Positions 22,999 to 32,651 of a DNA stretch of 64,000 nucleotides are shown here, in pieces (the stretch's first letter is position 1; every line of letters starts with the position of its first letter). The position numbers and the translations under genes were made by a program. The DNA comes from Takakia lepidozioides (lineage: Eukaryota > Streptophyta > Takakiopsida > Takakiales > Takakiaceae). The stretch is from the NCBI GenBank assembly GCA_030704615.1, contig CM060731.1, positions 4,464,001-4,528,000 on the forward strand, read 5' to 3'. A model generated the notes under the pieces. The model searched no databases. It saw only the letters and a program-made list of their open reading frames with translations, and was not told the DNA's origin.

Positions 22999-23680
22999 GT
23001 GCCAACATGCACTTATGCAAAAACAGATAGCAGCGATGAGGAGAAGCTTTGGAAGGAATATTTTTCGGACGTCAGTCAATGGTGGGACGATCAAGGTAAA
23101 AAGGTGAATGCCTGTTCAATTACAGAGACAAAGCAGACAACAAGATGCATCACATTTAGCTTTATTGGAATTGTCTCCCCAGCACATTTGGAAAGTTTAG
23201 GGAGTAATTCAGCATAGGAACTAGTGTGTCCTGAGTAGGGTTGAGGTGTTTGCTGAACGATTGTAGGCTGTCATTGTCAGCTGCTAGCAGCAAGGCAAGA
23301 ATATATATATGATTTGTGGAGAGGCAGGGATAGAAGGAGCAGGGATTGGAGTGTGGGTCCAGATTCATCCAAGAGGGCTCGATTTCAAAACTACTTGTGA
23401 TTCCCTGTGGATGGATAGCTACAAGAAACCTACATGGGTAGATGGTCAACTGGAATCAGCGGCGGCACAGTTGATTAAATCAGGCGCCTTGACCTTGACC
23501 ATAGTTTCCAAAAGAGGACCAAGAGAGGGAGTCCACAATGCCTCTTCTGGTAGTTTTGGGCATGTGAGGATGCTATGTGAGGCAGGGCGACTAGAAGAGG
23601 CTCTACAGACTTTAAACCAAGGGGGCATTTCAGCAAATTCAGATACTTATGTCAGTCTCTTGCATACGTGCATCAAGATG
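22999..23680 (+). pseudogene. PDF-PPR chimeric gene, 5' part
   Basis: The frame at 23,029-23,107 encodes LWKEYFSDVSQWWDDQGKKV, the first half of a PDF motif. The frame at 23,309-23,692 continues with LDFKTTCDSLWMDSYKKPTW, the second half, then VRMLCEAGRLEEALQTLNQG and SDTYVSLLHTCIKM, which is the leader that precedes the first PPR repeat in many plant PPR proteins. At 23,681 the frame is cut by a Mutator-like element and resumes at 27,118. PDF motifs bind single-stranded DNA and PPR repeats bind RNA in organelles, so the parent would probably be an organelle-targeted nucleic-acid-binding protein. Whether the fusion ever existed as one host protein is inference. Confidence 0.6.
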
Positions 23681-24313
23681 GGGGGATGCTAGAGTGTGAG
23701 CCTAGCCACGTGAGCCCAGGAGCCTGGCGTGAGGCCAGGACACGTGGCATGATTTTGGGAAAGATACGGCGTCTATTTCCGTGGAAGAGGATCCATTACC
23801 GCAGAAACACGTCTTCATCCATATTAACCCTGCAACCCCAAACATAAACCCTAACACTTGTCAGCCTTAGGGACCCACCTCAACCCCGACAGTGAACCTC
23901 GCCATCCCGCCCCTGTGCATGATACTGCGCACTGACATCATCCATGGGACCATCCATGCATGCAACATTCATCCACAATGTACATCCAATCGGGGTTTAT
24001 CCATCCAAAAACATTCATCCTCCATCCATCCAACCAAATATTGGTGTGATGGCATATGTCGAATGACTGTCTACTGGACTATGCACATATTCATCTTTGT
24101 TGAAATTTTATTGAACGCACACGGTTGAATTGGAGAGCAATGTTTAGAAGGAAAACACTTTCAAATTCGCAGGACGCGGGGGAGAGAATGTTTCAATTCA
24201 GGGATGTGAATTTCATTGTAGTCCGTGCTCATTACAACGGATGGTGGGAAGAGAAATGGTGGTGCAACGGAAAACGGAGAGTGTGTCCCCTCATGTTCCA
24301 TAAATGAATGCCC

Positions 24314-25645
24314 TCAAGTACATCCGTAGGTGGTGTCAACACTGCTACTGCTACCACCTGAATCTGCTGAATTGCTAGAAGTACTGCTACAACCTGAAAC
24401 TGCTGCACTATCATCTATGAAGACCTTTGCGCGGAGGTGCCTGAGCGTCTTCCTGGAACTCCAACGCAAGGGTAGGGGAGAAAGCACAGTTGCTTGCACA
24501 CGAGCAATGTCTTCCGCATATTCGGGAAGGACATAATTAGGAGGTGGGCTCCAGCACAAGTCCCTCAAGTATATGGAAGACAGGGGCCACGGGAGTACGT
24601 TCACATTCCTGCAATCAGAAATGCACCATTTGGGTAACAATCAGACAACAGAAAGGGACGCGACAGAGCATATACACAGGGATCAAATAGACAGAAAATG
24701 AACTTACTCACATGAAAAGTCATTGTCCAGGTCCTTGTCGTCTCCGTCGAGGATATCAATTTGCGCAGTGACATCCTTGACATTGGAGGTAGACGCGCCC
24801 CCTTGCAACTCGGCAAGGAGGCCAGTGAAAATATCTGCATCTCCTTCCATACCAAACAAGTGCCTGCCACCTGCCTTGCAAGCATGGTAAAAAACGCCTG
24901 CAAGAGACAGATTGAAGGAATTAGAGTTTTAGAATATTGAGTAAAGAAGGTGCAGAAGAAAAGAAATCGATGACAAAGGCAAGAAGAGAAACCTGTGCCG
25001 AGAGTGAGATCTATGATGCGGGCCCCTGGCCGAGAACAACTCTCAATGATCGTTTGGATAAAAACCGGGCTTTTTTCATGGGCCCCTCTCCAAGGAGTTC
25101 CATTTGGCTTTCGCAAACATACGTTGGAGTCGACATAGTTGTAGTGCATGTCGTCGACGACAGGATCGAACCTCTCGTTTATGAAACATCCTCCCCCATG
25201 AAGCTCGAACTCCACCACTGTGGTGGGAGTCAACAGTGGATGTACCCTCACGAGACACACGGCCTCAAATAGACAGGTCTGCGATGAAGAGGACAATAAT
25301 TAGTGATGAATGTTTCATAGCACATCTGGGTGGGAGTGCAGACCCATTCTGGATGGAACTGGTTCAGAGTCATTGCTCATGCACCGCCATAACTGAGTGC
25401 GCTGCAACACTCAATTCAGGCAGTGCGAACAACATGACTTCATAACAGTCAGTATAGTGGAACTTCAACAGAGAAGGCATAAAAACAAAGTATTTGAAAC
25501 CCACCTTCTGCCCTGGGCAATCCCCCTTCGTCAGATATAGGCTGTTGACACAGTTCCAGGTCTTGATAATCCGCATCCCCGAGGCTTTCAAGTAGCTTGC
25601 CAGCTCCCGGCGACATCTCATCGTGACAGATTGTATGATACCCAA
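24314..25645 (-). CDS. DNA-methyltransferase-like gene fragment in the MULE
   Basis: Minus exons at about 25,640-25,520 (ELASYLKASGMRIIKTWNCV), about 25,455-25,400 (YEVMLFALPE), 25,281-24,993, 24,897-24,708 and 24,609-24,314 have good GT-AG borders and stay in frame over the last three. KSPVFIQTIIESCSRPGARI, then DLTLGTG split by an intron, then GGRHLFGMEGDADIF match the layout of class-beta N4/N6 methyltransferases: K-P, P-G, D-[FL]-G-T-G, then G-R-x-[FL]-x-G-x-E. The GTG and GME parts would bind S-adenosylmethionine. The catalytic [DNS]-P-P-[YF] motif should lie N-terminal and is not present, so the 5' part is missing. The tail is Ser-rich. It may be a captured host gene or cargo specific to this element family. 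Confidence 0.45.
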
Positions 25646-25649
25646 TTTT

Positions 25650-25910
25650 ATTTTTTATTTTATTTTATTTTATTTTATTTGGTTCCCTCCCCCCCCCCGG
25701 GAGAACTAAGTGCGTCAACGCACTCAATTTCTTCATGATCATGATTTCAGGATGATCATCGACGAGAGGTGCGGGTCCGGATTTTCACCCGGGTACCCGG
25801 CGGGTTTTGGGGGAAACCCCCCCTCCCCCCCCCCCCCGAGAACTGAGTGCGTCAACACACTCAATTTTTTCATGATCATGATTTCAGGATGATCATTGAC
25901 GAACTGGAGA
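25650..25910 (+). repeat. TTTTA tract and a 60-bp direct repeat
   Basis: A (TTTTA)n tract at 25,648-25,680 is followed by C-rich DNA. Two near-identical stretches, both containing AGTGCGTCAAC, ATGATCATGATTTCAGGATG and ATCATYGACGA, lie at 25,708-25,766 and 25,845-25,902. A third short copy of GAGTGCGTCAACGCAC is at 26,570. This looks like a local duplication inside the MULE. Confidence 0.8.
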
Positions 25911-27035
25911 TTGGCAAGTTGGAGGACGTCGGCTTTCGTCTGCACCGATCTGTGGCGTCGACTCTTGGTGGCCTTGCTGCTATGGTGTCTCCTCCAGACG
26001 ATACTTCGCATCCCACGAGAAGGAATGGCACAACAGTGCATCGGGTGGCTTCGGGGCCTGATCACGATGCGAAGGTGGAATCGGCCAGACTACTTCAGGC
26101 TCGAGTAACAGGAACTATGGAAGTACCTTCACCTGGGTATGGACGGGTTTATACTTTGGTCACATCTAGGTCTGTTTTTGCACAACAGGGCCTATCAAGT
26201 GACGGTGGGAAATTTTCCAAGGTGTACCTGTCCCGACTTCGTGTGCATGCATGAGGAAGCTCTAGGAAAGTGAGGGAAATGGGTTCCCTACAAGCATCTT
26301 TACTACATCTTTTTGCGCATAATGTATTGTGATCCCAAAAGAGACCAAATCATTCACCAGGCGACAACTAGGTCCTGGTGAGGTACAGACACTTTTGCAG
26401 CGAGACATTGGCAATATGCATATGTTGCGATTTTTCGCAATGTCGGAAAAGGTTGCCTTGTTTGTAGAACATGTATACACAGTTCTTTAAATCTAGACAA
26501 GCAGACGATGTCTCGTCATGAAAGGTAGTTTATTTTTTCATCGGGTTTGGTTAACGAGCCTCTAAAACTGAGTGCGTCAACGCACACCACTTCTGCCCCC
26601 ACCCCCAATATTGCCCTGGGCCAAGGAAAAAAAAAAAAAAAAAAAAAAAAAACCCATTTTTTGTTCGAGGGCCTGCCAAACATGGACAAGTGTCAGTATG
26701 AAAGCTCATTTTATTTTTTCACGGCCTCTACAGAAGCATTGCGTAAATGAGCTTCACGATGACCATCTGTTTTTTTTTCCACTTCTTCTTGTAGCATCCA
26801 AACTTTTCTTGCCTCTTGTTCATGCAAGAATCCCTAAGTAAGATTCATGATGACTCACCCAACCTTTTTTTTTTCACCTCTTCTTCACTAAGAAAACCTC
26901 AGTAAGTTTCACAATGACCATTCCATTCTTTCTATACCTCTTTTTTTAAGTGCTATAACTGCTTCCACGACAATAGGACCCTCTCTAAACAGAGGACTCG
27001 GGTATGGGGCCTGCTTCTTCCTCCACTAAACCCCT
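25910..27035. other. MULE interior without recognised gene
   Basis: An open plus frame at 25,847-26,254 has no recognisable domain. A poly(A) run lies at 26,626-26,651, and several T-rich runs at 26,760-26,950 alternate with CTTCTTC words. I see no transposase. Confidence 0.5.
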
Positions 27036-27110
27036 GGGCTCACACTTAGAGGGCAAAGCGTGAGCCGAGCTCCTGGGCTCACGCGGCTAGGCTCACGCCG
27101 TAGCTGCACT

Positions 27111-28110
27111 CATCAAGATGAAAGACTTGCAAGCTGGAAAGCAGGTGCATGCTCACATTATCCAAAGTGGATTCAAGCCAAATGTTTTTCTACACAATAC
27201 CCTTGCCAACATGTATGTTAAGTGCAAGAGCATCGTTGATGCTCACCAACTGTTCAACAGAATGCCTCAACGATCTTTGATCACGTGGAATATAATGTTG
27301 GTAGGATTTACCAAGCATGGGTGTGGTACGAATGCTTTGGAGACCTATGAGCAAATGATGCTGGAAGGGGTGAAGCCCGACTGCATCACATTTGTTTGCG
27401 TTTGCAATGTGTGTACGAGCCTAGTAGCCCTGAAAAAGGGCAAAGAGGTCCATGGTGACATTGTCGAAGCTGGAATTGTACCAGATGTCATTCTGAACAC
27501 TCCCCTGGTGGACATGTATGCCAAATGTGGGAGCATTGAAGATGCAAAGGGGGGTGTTCGACACTATGGCTGAATGTGATGTGGTGTTGTGGAACGCGAT
27601 GATCGCAGGACATGCACAGCAGGGTTGCGGGACGGAGGCTTTGGAGACATATGAGCAAATGATGCAGGAAGGGACCGTTGATGCGACCCTGGCATACCTG
27701 AAAAGGGCAAAGAGGGCCATGTTGACATCATCAAAGCTGGAATTGTACCAGGTTGCATTCCGCACGATACCCTGGTGGACATGGATGCCAAAATGTGGCA
27801 GCATTGAAGCTGCAAAGGGAGAATTTGACAATATGGCTGAACGAGATGTTGTCTCCTAGAACACAATGATCGCAGGATATGGCCAGCATGGGTGCGAGAT
27901 GAAGCCACAAATGAGCAAATGCTGGGTGCAACCGGACCGGGTCACTTTCATTTGTCTTTGCAAGCGTGTGCGAGCCTGGCAGCCCTGGAAAAGGGCAAAG
28001 AGGTCCATGGTGACATCATCAAAGCTGGAATTGTACCAGATGTCACTCTGAACAGTACCCTGGTGGACATGTATGCCAAAGGGGAGAGCATCAAGGATGC
28101 AAATGTGGGC
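27111..28110 (+). pseudogene. PPR repeats, 3' part of the chimeric gene
   Basis: From 27,118 the frame reads MKDLQAGKQVHAHIIQSG, FLHNTLANMYVKCKSIVDAH, RSLITWNIMLVGFTKHGCG and then further PLS-type PPR units with VHGDI, LVDMYAKCGSIEDA and VVLWNAMIAGHAQQGCG. A frameshift lies near 27,550, another near 27,690, and there is a stop after DVVS at 27,858. The repeats continue in a third frame to about 28,110 (CASLAALEKGKEVHGDIIKA), where they run straight into a PDF intron module. It is clearly a decayed PPR gene. Confidence 0.8.
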
Positions 28111-28576
28111 TCTTGGGCTCCTGTTAGTACCATGATGTGGTATTCTTTCTTATGTTTACAAGGTTCTTGGGAGAGTCAGCTTGGTCTTAGTAGGCCGTGT
28201 TTCAATCTCTGCCCACTCAGTTGCACATGGTGGTTCTCACAGACCAATCCAACATTACCTGACTACAGACACAAGCAACACACACACAAGAGGTCCTCTT
28301 GGTTCATGGTCAATCAAATCCTCCATAGGTCATGACACAAGGTCGAGGACAATGTCGTGAGGGCACCTTCTTCTTCGACCTATTTCAGCCTGAACATTTG
28401 CTCTCTCATCAGACTCAGCCCTAAATTTGTAGCATGGAGCAGAACTGGCATGAGTTTTATAAAGATCCTTCTCGATGGTGGGACAACCGAAATCGCAAGG
28501 TGTGGCTTTTTCTGAAGGTACAATGTGAAGATGTTTGTCCATCCTGCAAATGTGGGCTCTTGGCTCCTGTTAGTAC
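28110..28576 (+). pseudogene. OSB-type PDF-motif fragments 4 and 5
   Basis: The second half TLPDYRHKQHT lies at 28,248-28,285, followed by QSNPPWV-like bases in another frame. The tail with AAGGTCGAGGACAATG follows. At 28,434-28,500 a clean first half reads QNWHEFYKDPSRWWDNRNRK and then enters the shared intron, which is cut by the hAT-type element at 28,577. Confidence 0.65.
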
Positions 28577-29455
28577 CAGTGTTGGGCGGTTACCCGCCTG
28601 GGCCCCGGGTAACTGCCGGTTCCGGTTCCGGTTATGTGGAACCGGACCGGAACCGGAACCGCTCATTGGGGATTGTGTGGGAACCGGAACCGGCAGTTCC
28701 AGCTACGACCACATGTGTGGGAACCGGCGGTTCCAGCTCCGAAGCGGTTCCGGTTCCGGTTCCGGTCCACCCGTGGGCTGTAGCCCTAAATGTCTCTAGT
28801 ACCTACCAAAGCGCTTCTAAGTCCGGTTCTTGGTTCTTGACCCCTTGGTGGGGCTGGTGGGCCCAGGGAAAAACTTATTTAATGCTCTTAAGCTCCTGAG
28901 ATCCTGGGTTCAATGCTTGAAGGCCATGAGATTCTATGTTCAATGCTTCAGCGCCATGAGATCTTGGGTTCAATCTCCAGCTCCATGATATCCTGGCTAA
29001 GTTCATTAATAAAATGTTTGAAGATGCCAATACTTGCCAGGTAGCTGAATAGTACTTTCAACCCATAAAATTTTACCCATTTTCTTCTACCAGTTTATTT
29101 AGAGTATTTTTGTTTGTTTTTTTGTGTTAGTGAAAACTAACAAAATCGTTGGATTTTAGTTTAAATATGTGAATACACTGCTATTTAATCTACCGGACTG
29201 ATAAAATATTTTAAATCTAATTAAATTAAACAAATATATCTTTAAAATAGAACCGGAACCTAACCGGAACCGATGGTTTTTATCAGCAACTAACCGGTAA
29301 CCGGAACCGCCCCCATGTTTAAAAGTTGGATCCGGAACCGGACCGGAACCGGCTCAATAAAAAAAAACCGGAACCGGATCCGGAACCGTCTCTTGAAATA
29401 ATTTTGGAACCGGAACCGAAGGTTCCTTCACAAATGCAAGAACCGCCCAACACTG
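28577..29455. mobile_element. hAT-type non-autonomous element, 879 bp
   Basis: The 15-bp terminal inverted repeats are perfect: CAGTGTTGGGCGGTT on the left, AACCGCCCAACACTG on the right. An 8-bp duplication GTTAGTAC flanks it at 28,569-28,576 and 29,456-29,463, the hAT hallmark. GGTTCCGG and CCGGAACC words crowd both halves, typical of hAT subterminal binding sites. There is no transposase frame. It sits in the intron of a PDF fragment that is uninterrupted in sister copies. Confidence 0.93.
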
Positions 29456-29870
29456 GTTAGTACCATGATGTGTTATTGTTTCTGATGTTTACAAGGTTCT
29501 TGGGAGAGTCAGCTTGGTCTTAGCAGGTCGTGTTTCAATCTCTGCCCGCTCAGGTGTACCGTGTTGGAACTCACAGACCACTCCGTCATTACCTGACTAC
29601 ATACCCAAGCAGCACACACAAGAGGTCATCTTGGGTTCATGGTCAGTCAAATCCTCCATGGGTCATGACACAAGGTCGAGGACTGAGTGGTGAGAGCACC
29701 TTCTTCTTTGACCTATTTCAGCCTATTTTGCCCTCTCATCAGACTCAGCCCTGAATTTGCATATTGAATTCTGTAAGTTAGCTCGTTGGGTGGATCTGTG
29801 GTGGTTTGGAGTGACTTTAACAAGTTACTGCCGATGTGGTAGCAGGAAAGTACGGCCCAAAAACAAATAA
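29456..29870 (+). pseudogene. OSB-type PDF-motif fragment 5, continued
   Basis: The intron module resumes after the hAT-type element. The second half follows at 29,580-29,665 with QSNPPWVMTQGRG, then the tail TFFFDLFQPILPSHQTQP. The PDYRHK part has become DYIPKQ. Confidence 0.6.
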
Positions 29871-30960
29871 CAGAGATGAAGAGAAGAGTGTCACTAGTTA
29901 GCATAGAACTAGTGTCACTAGTGGACTAGTTAGCATACGAACTAGTGTGATAGGTAGGGTTGGGGTGTTTGCTGGAGAAATTCAAGCATTTTCCCTCTTA
30001 TCAGTAGCGGCTCTAAATTTTCATGTTGAATTATGCAAGTTAGCTGGTTGAGTGAACCTTTGTAGTTTGGAGTGACTTTGACATGATACTGCCAATGTGA
30101 CAACAGGAAAGAATCTAGGATCAGGTAACGGAGACCACAAGAAGCTGTGGAATGAATATTTTTCTGACCCCAGTCAATAGTGGGACAATCACGGCTAAAA
30201 GGTGAATGCCTGTTGGATCGCAGAGAGTAGAAGATGCAATTGAGCATAGGAACTAGTGTGATAAGTTGAGTTGGGTGTTTCCTAGAACAATTCGAGGCTT
30301 TTCATTGTCAGCTGCTAGTAGCAAGGCAAGGGTGAATGCATGATTTGGGCAGAGACATGGATAGCTGAAGGAGCAGGGATAAAGTGTGGGTCTAGATTCA
30401 TCGAAGACAGGTGGACTTCAACAAGCTCCAAATTACCTATGATTCCCTGTGGATTAATAGCTACTAGCAACCTGCATAGGTAGATGGTCAACTGGAAGCT
30501 GCAGCAGCGGCGGTGGAATTGATAAAATCAGGCACTGCTAATGCAGGCACCTTCTTCAACATATTTCGTCCTAGTTTTCCTTCTTATCAGAATCAACCAT
30601 AAGTTTCCATGTTGAATTCTGCAAGTTAGCTGGTTGAGTGAACGTTTGATAGTTTGGAGTGACTTTGACATGATACTGCCAATGTGACAACAGGAAAGTA
30701 TCCAGAAATAGGTAACAAAGATGAAAAGAAGCTGTGGAATTAATACTTTTCTTACCTAGTCAATGGTGGGACCATCGAGGCAAGATGGTGATTGCCTGTT
30801 TGATTCTAGAGAGTAGCAGATGCAATTGAGCATAGGAACTAGTGTGATAGGCTGAGTTGGGTGTCTCTTAGAACAAATCTAGGCTGTCATTGTCAGCTGC
30901 TAGCAGCAAGGCAATGATGAATGCATGATTTGTGCAGATCAAGCATGGATAGCTGAGCAG
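29870..30960 (+). pseudogene. Second-type PDF-motif repeats, two rounds
   Basis: Two rounds of one unit of about 600 bp: KKLWNEYFSDPSQ with WDN (30,130-30,200) and KKLWN with YFS (30,725-30,790). Each is followed by the same spacer, with GAACTAGTGTGATAGG and TTGTCAGCTGCTAGYAGCAA. In the first round a second-half relic with PCGL, VNWKLQQ and a basic run lies at 30,400-30,530. They resemble the PDF motif at 23.0-23.5 kb more than the other type. Confidence 0.55.
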
Positions 30961-31315
30961 AGATAGAGTGTGGGTTCAGATTCATCCAAGAGGGCCAGCA
31001 AGAGGGCAGCTCTTTGTGTGCTTGATTCTCACTCCCATTTGGTGTTTGTCGTGGTCTCCTTGGCAGGATTTCCCACCACAGCCCCTTTCTTCCAAGCAGC
31101 CAGTTGTTAACCTTGTTCTCCCATCTTTCACCCTCTTCGTCAGTGAAGTACTCCCTTTCTCCTTTTTCATGTTCCAGCCATTTAGGTGGTTTCTCCCTCA
31201 ATACTGCCTTCAATTGTTGCATTGCCATGTGTTTACTCTCTGTGGTTTTAATTTGCTCATGCCCAACAGTTGGAAGAATTCCATGTGTTGGGATGATTCC
31301 ACTCTGAGCTTCCAT
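30893..31315 (-). CDS. Orphan open frame in the CACTA element
   Basis: A 140-residue minus frame with a charged core (AVLREKPPKWLEHEKGEREY followed by FTDEEGERWENKVNNW). I do not recognise it. The composition looks coding rather than random, but the opposite strand is also open. It might be another captured gene fragment. Confidence 0.3.
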   Translation of the reverse strand: MEAQSGIIPTHGILPTVGHEQIKTTESKHMAMQQLKAVLREKPPKWLEHEKGEREYFTDEEGERWENKVNNWLLGRKGLWWEILPRRPRQTPNGSENQAHKELPSCWPSWMNLNPHSISAQLSMLDLHKSCIHHCLAASS

Positions 31316-31329
31316 TCTTTTCAGTGATT

Positions 31330-32454
31330 CCCGCAGGCTGGCTTTTGCTGGAACAGGTCTGTCCTCTTCACTTAAGTTTTCCTCTCCTCATCATACTTCT
31401 CCAAATCTGGTCATAGGCATCCTCATTTCCTTCTGTCTCTAGCCCATCATGCTCATCCTCCTTGATTGTCCATTATGGTTCAGCTCTTGTTTGTGTGTCT
31501 CCATCAAAGGGACATCCTGGAATGCTGCATGCTGAGTGCAGGAGCCTCGTGGATGTAGCAGGAAGCAACAACAGCAGTTGCACACTTGATAAAATCGGGT
31601 ACCCTCATCTTCAATACATTTCAGCTTGTTCTGTCCTCTTTTCAGAGTAGTCCCTAATTGTCTAGCGAAGGGGAGGATGTATATGGATTATGGGTGTTGT
31701 GGTAGGGATAGCTAAAGGGGCACACAAAGTAGGGCTGGTTTTGTTTTCAGTGCACATGGTGCTACTTACAAAAGTATTCGATCAGAAATACAGGGTGATG
31801 AACTTGTGCCCTTAGACTATGTTTTGAGGGGCCAGATTTTGGGACAACAGTGCTATTTTGTAAACTCTTTTTTGGAGTTTCTCTTCTACCAAAGATCTCG
31901 ATTCATAGCACCACTACAGCAAATGGGGGGGGGTTTGCGAATCTGACTGGCAATTGTTTAAGAAAATCTCTTTTTACATCTGCTGTTGTTGTCTTCAGTG
32001 CCTCTGTTATGTCCTTTCCACTTTGTCACTTTGTTCTTTCTTGTGAATGATGTTGTGTTATGATTTTTCAAATAATATTGAAAACCAAATTCTCAAACAA
32101 CTGATTTGATGCCATGTGTCCAACCCAACAAACCACTTTACAGTAGGCATGACTACACAACATCGCATCATACATTGACACGTGGCATATCCTTGAAAAA
32201 ACACCTGGCAATGAGCTCCTACAGGCATAGTCATGGGAATGACTTTGAATACATTTAAAATTCAAAACAAACTAATCATATGATGCCACGTGTCCAAATG
32301 TCAGCATGTTGGTAGTCAGGATGCAAAGCCTCTTCATAATATGCCACGTGTCAATTTTTGGAGACGCCAGATGGCGCACATCCACAAAAACCTCCTGGAT
32401 TTATTAAAAAGAGACACATGTACAGTTTACAACAACACACTAAGTCATGTATGG
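31330..32454. other. CACTA interior without recognised gene
   Basis: No supported frame. At 32,109, 32,282 and 32,341 the words TGATGCCATGTGTCCAA, TGATGCCACGTGTCCAA and ATGCCACGTGTCAA recur, each with a G-box-like CACGTG or near match. Confidence 0.5.
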
Positions 32455-32651
32455 TAGAAGTACATATGACTGCCAAATGACAGTCAGATGTATCACCTGG
32501 TTCATCTGACTGCAATCATACGTGACTGACCATCCTGTACTCATTGTATTCACTTGGTTTGCACGATTGGTAGTCAGCGAAGTCATATGTACCGTTTATG
32601 ACTACAGGACAATCAAATATACAGTCATATATACCGCGTTCTGTTGTATTG
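32455..32651 (-). repeat. CACTA right subterminal and terminal repeats
   Basis: Repeated ATGACTGC, GACAGTCA, GTAGTCAG and GACTACAG words lead to the terminal repeat at 32,622-32,651, the inverted partner of 21,031-21,060. Confidence 0.8.

Larger units (their letters stand above)
23681..27110. mobile_element. Mutator-like DNA transposon, 3.4 kb
   Basis: A 10-bp direct repeat CATCAAGATG flanks it at 23,671-23,680 and 27,111-27,120. Near the left end is GTGTGAGCCTAGCCACGTGA followed by GCCCAGGAGC. The right end, reverse-complemented, has GCGTGAGCCTAGCCGCGTGA followed by GCCCAGGAGC. The outermost dozen bases match less well. A 9-11 bp duplication with long inverted repeats fits the Mutator superfamily. 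No MURA-type transposase is seen. The cargo is a methyltransferase-like gene fragment on the minus strand. Removal restores the PPR frame exactly. Confidence 0.8.
21031..32651. mobile_element. CACTA-type DNA transposon, 11.6 kb, gene-carrying
   Basis: The left end is CACTACAACAGATCGTGGTA. The reverse complement of the right end is CAATACAACAGAACGCGGTA, and the match continues through TATATGACTG: 27 of 30 positions agree. The 3-bp sequence TTG flanks both sides (21,028-21,030 and 32,652-32,654), as CACTA elements require. Copies of the words GTAGTCAT, GACTAC and GACTGC cluster inside both ends (21,060-21,215 and 32,455-32,635), like the subterminal repeats of En/Spm. Removing the element restores one reading frame across the site. 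I found no transposase frame, so it is probably non-autonomous. Its inside is filled with PDF and PPR gene fragments and two younger elements. Confidence 0.85.

Noticed and set aside
27345-28133. Minus-strand frames opposite the PPR repeats
   Set aside because: They are shadows of the plus-strand PPR repeats.
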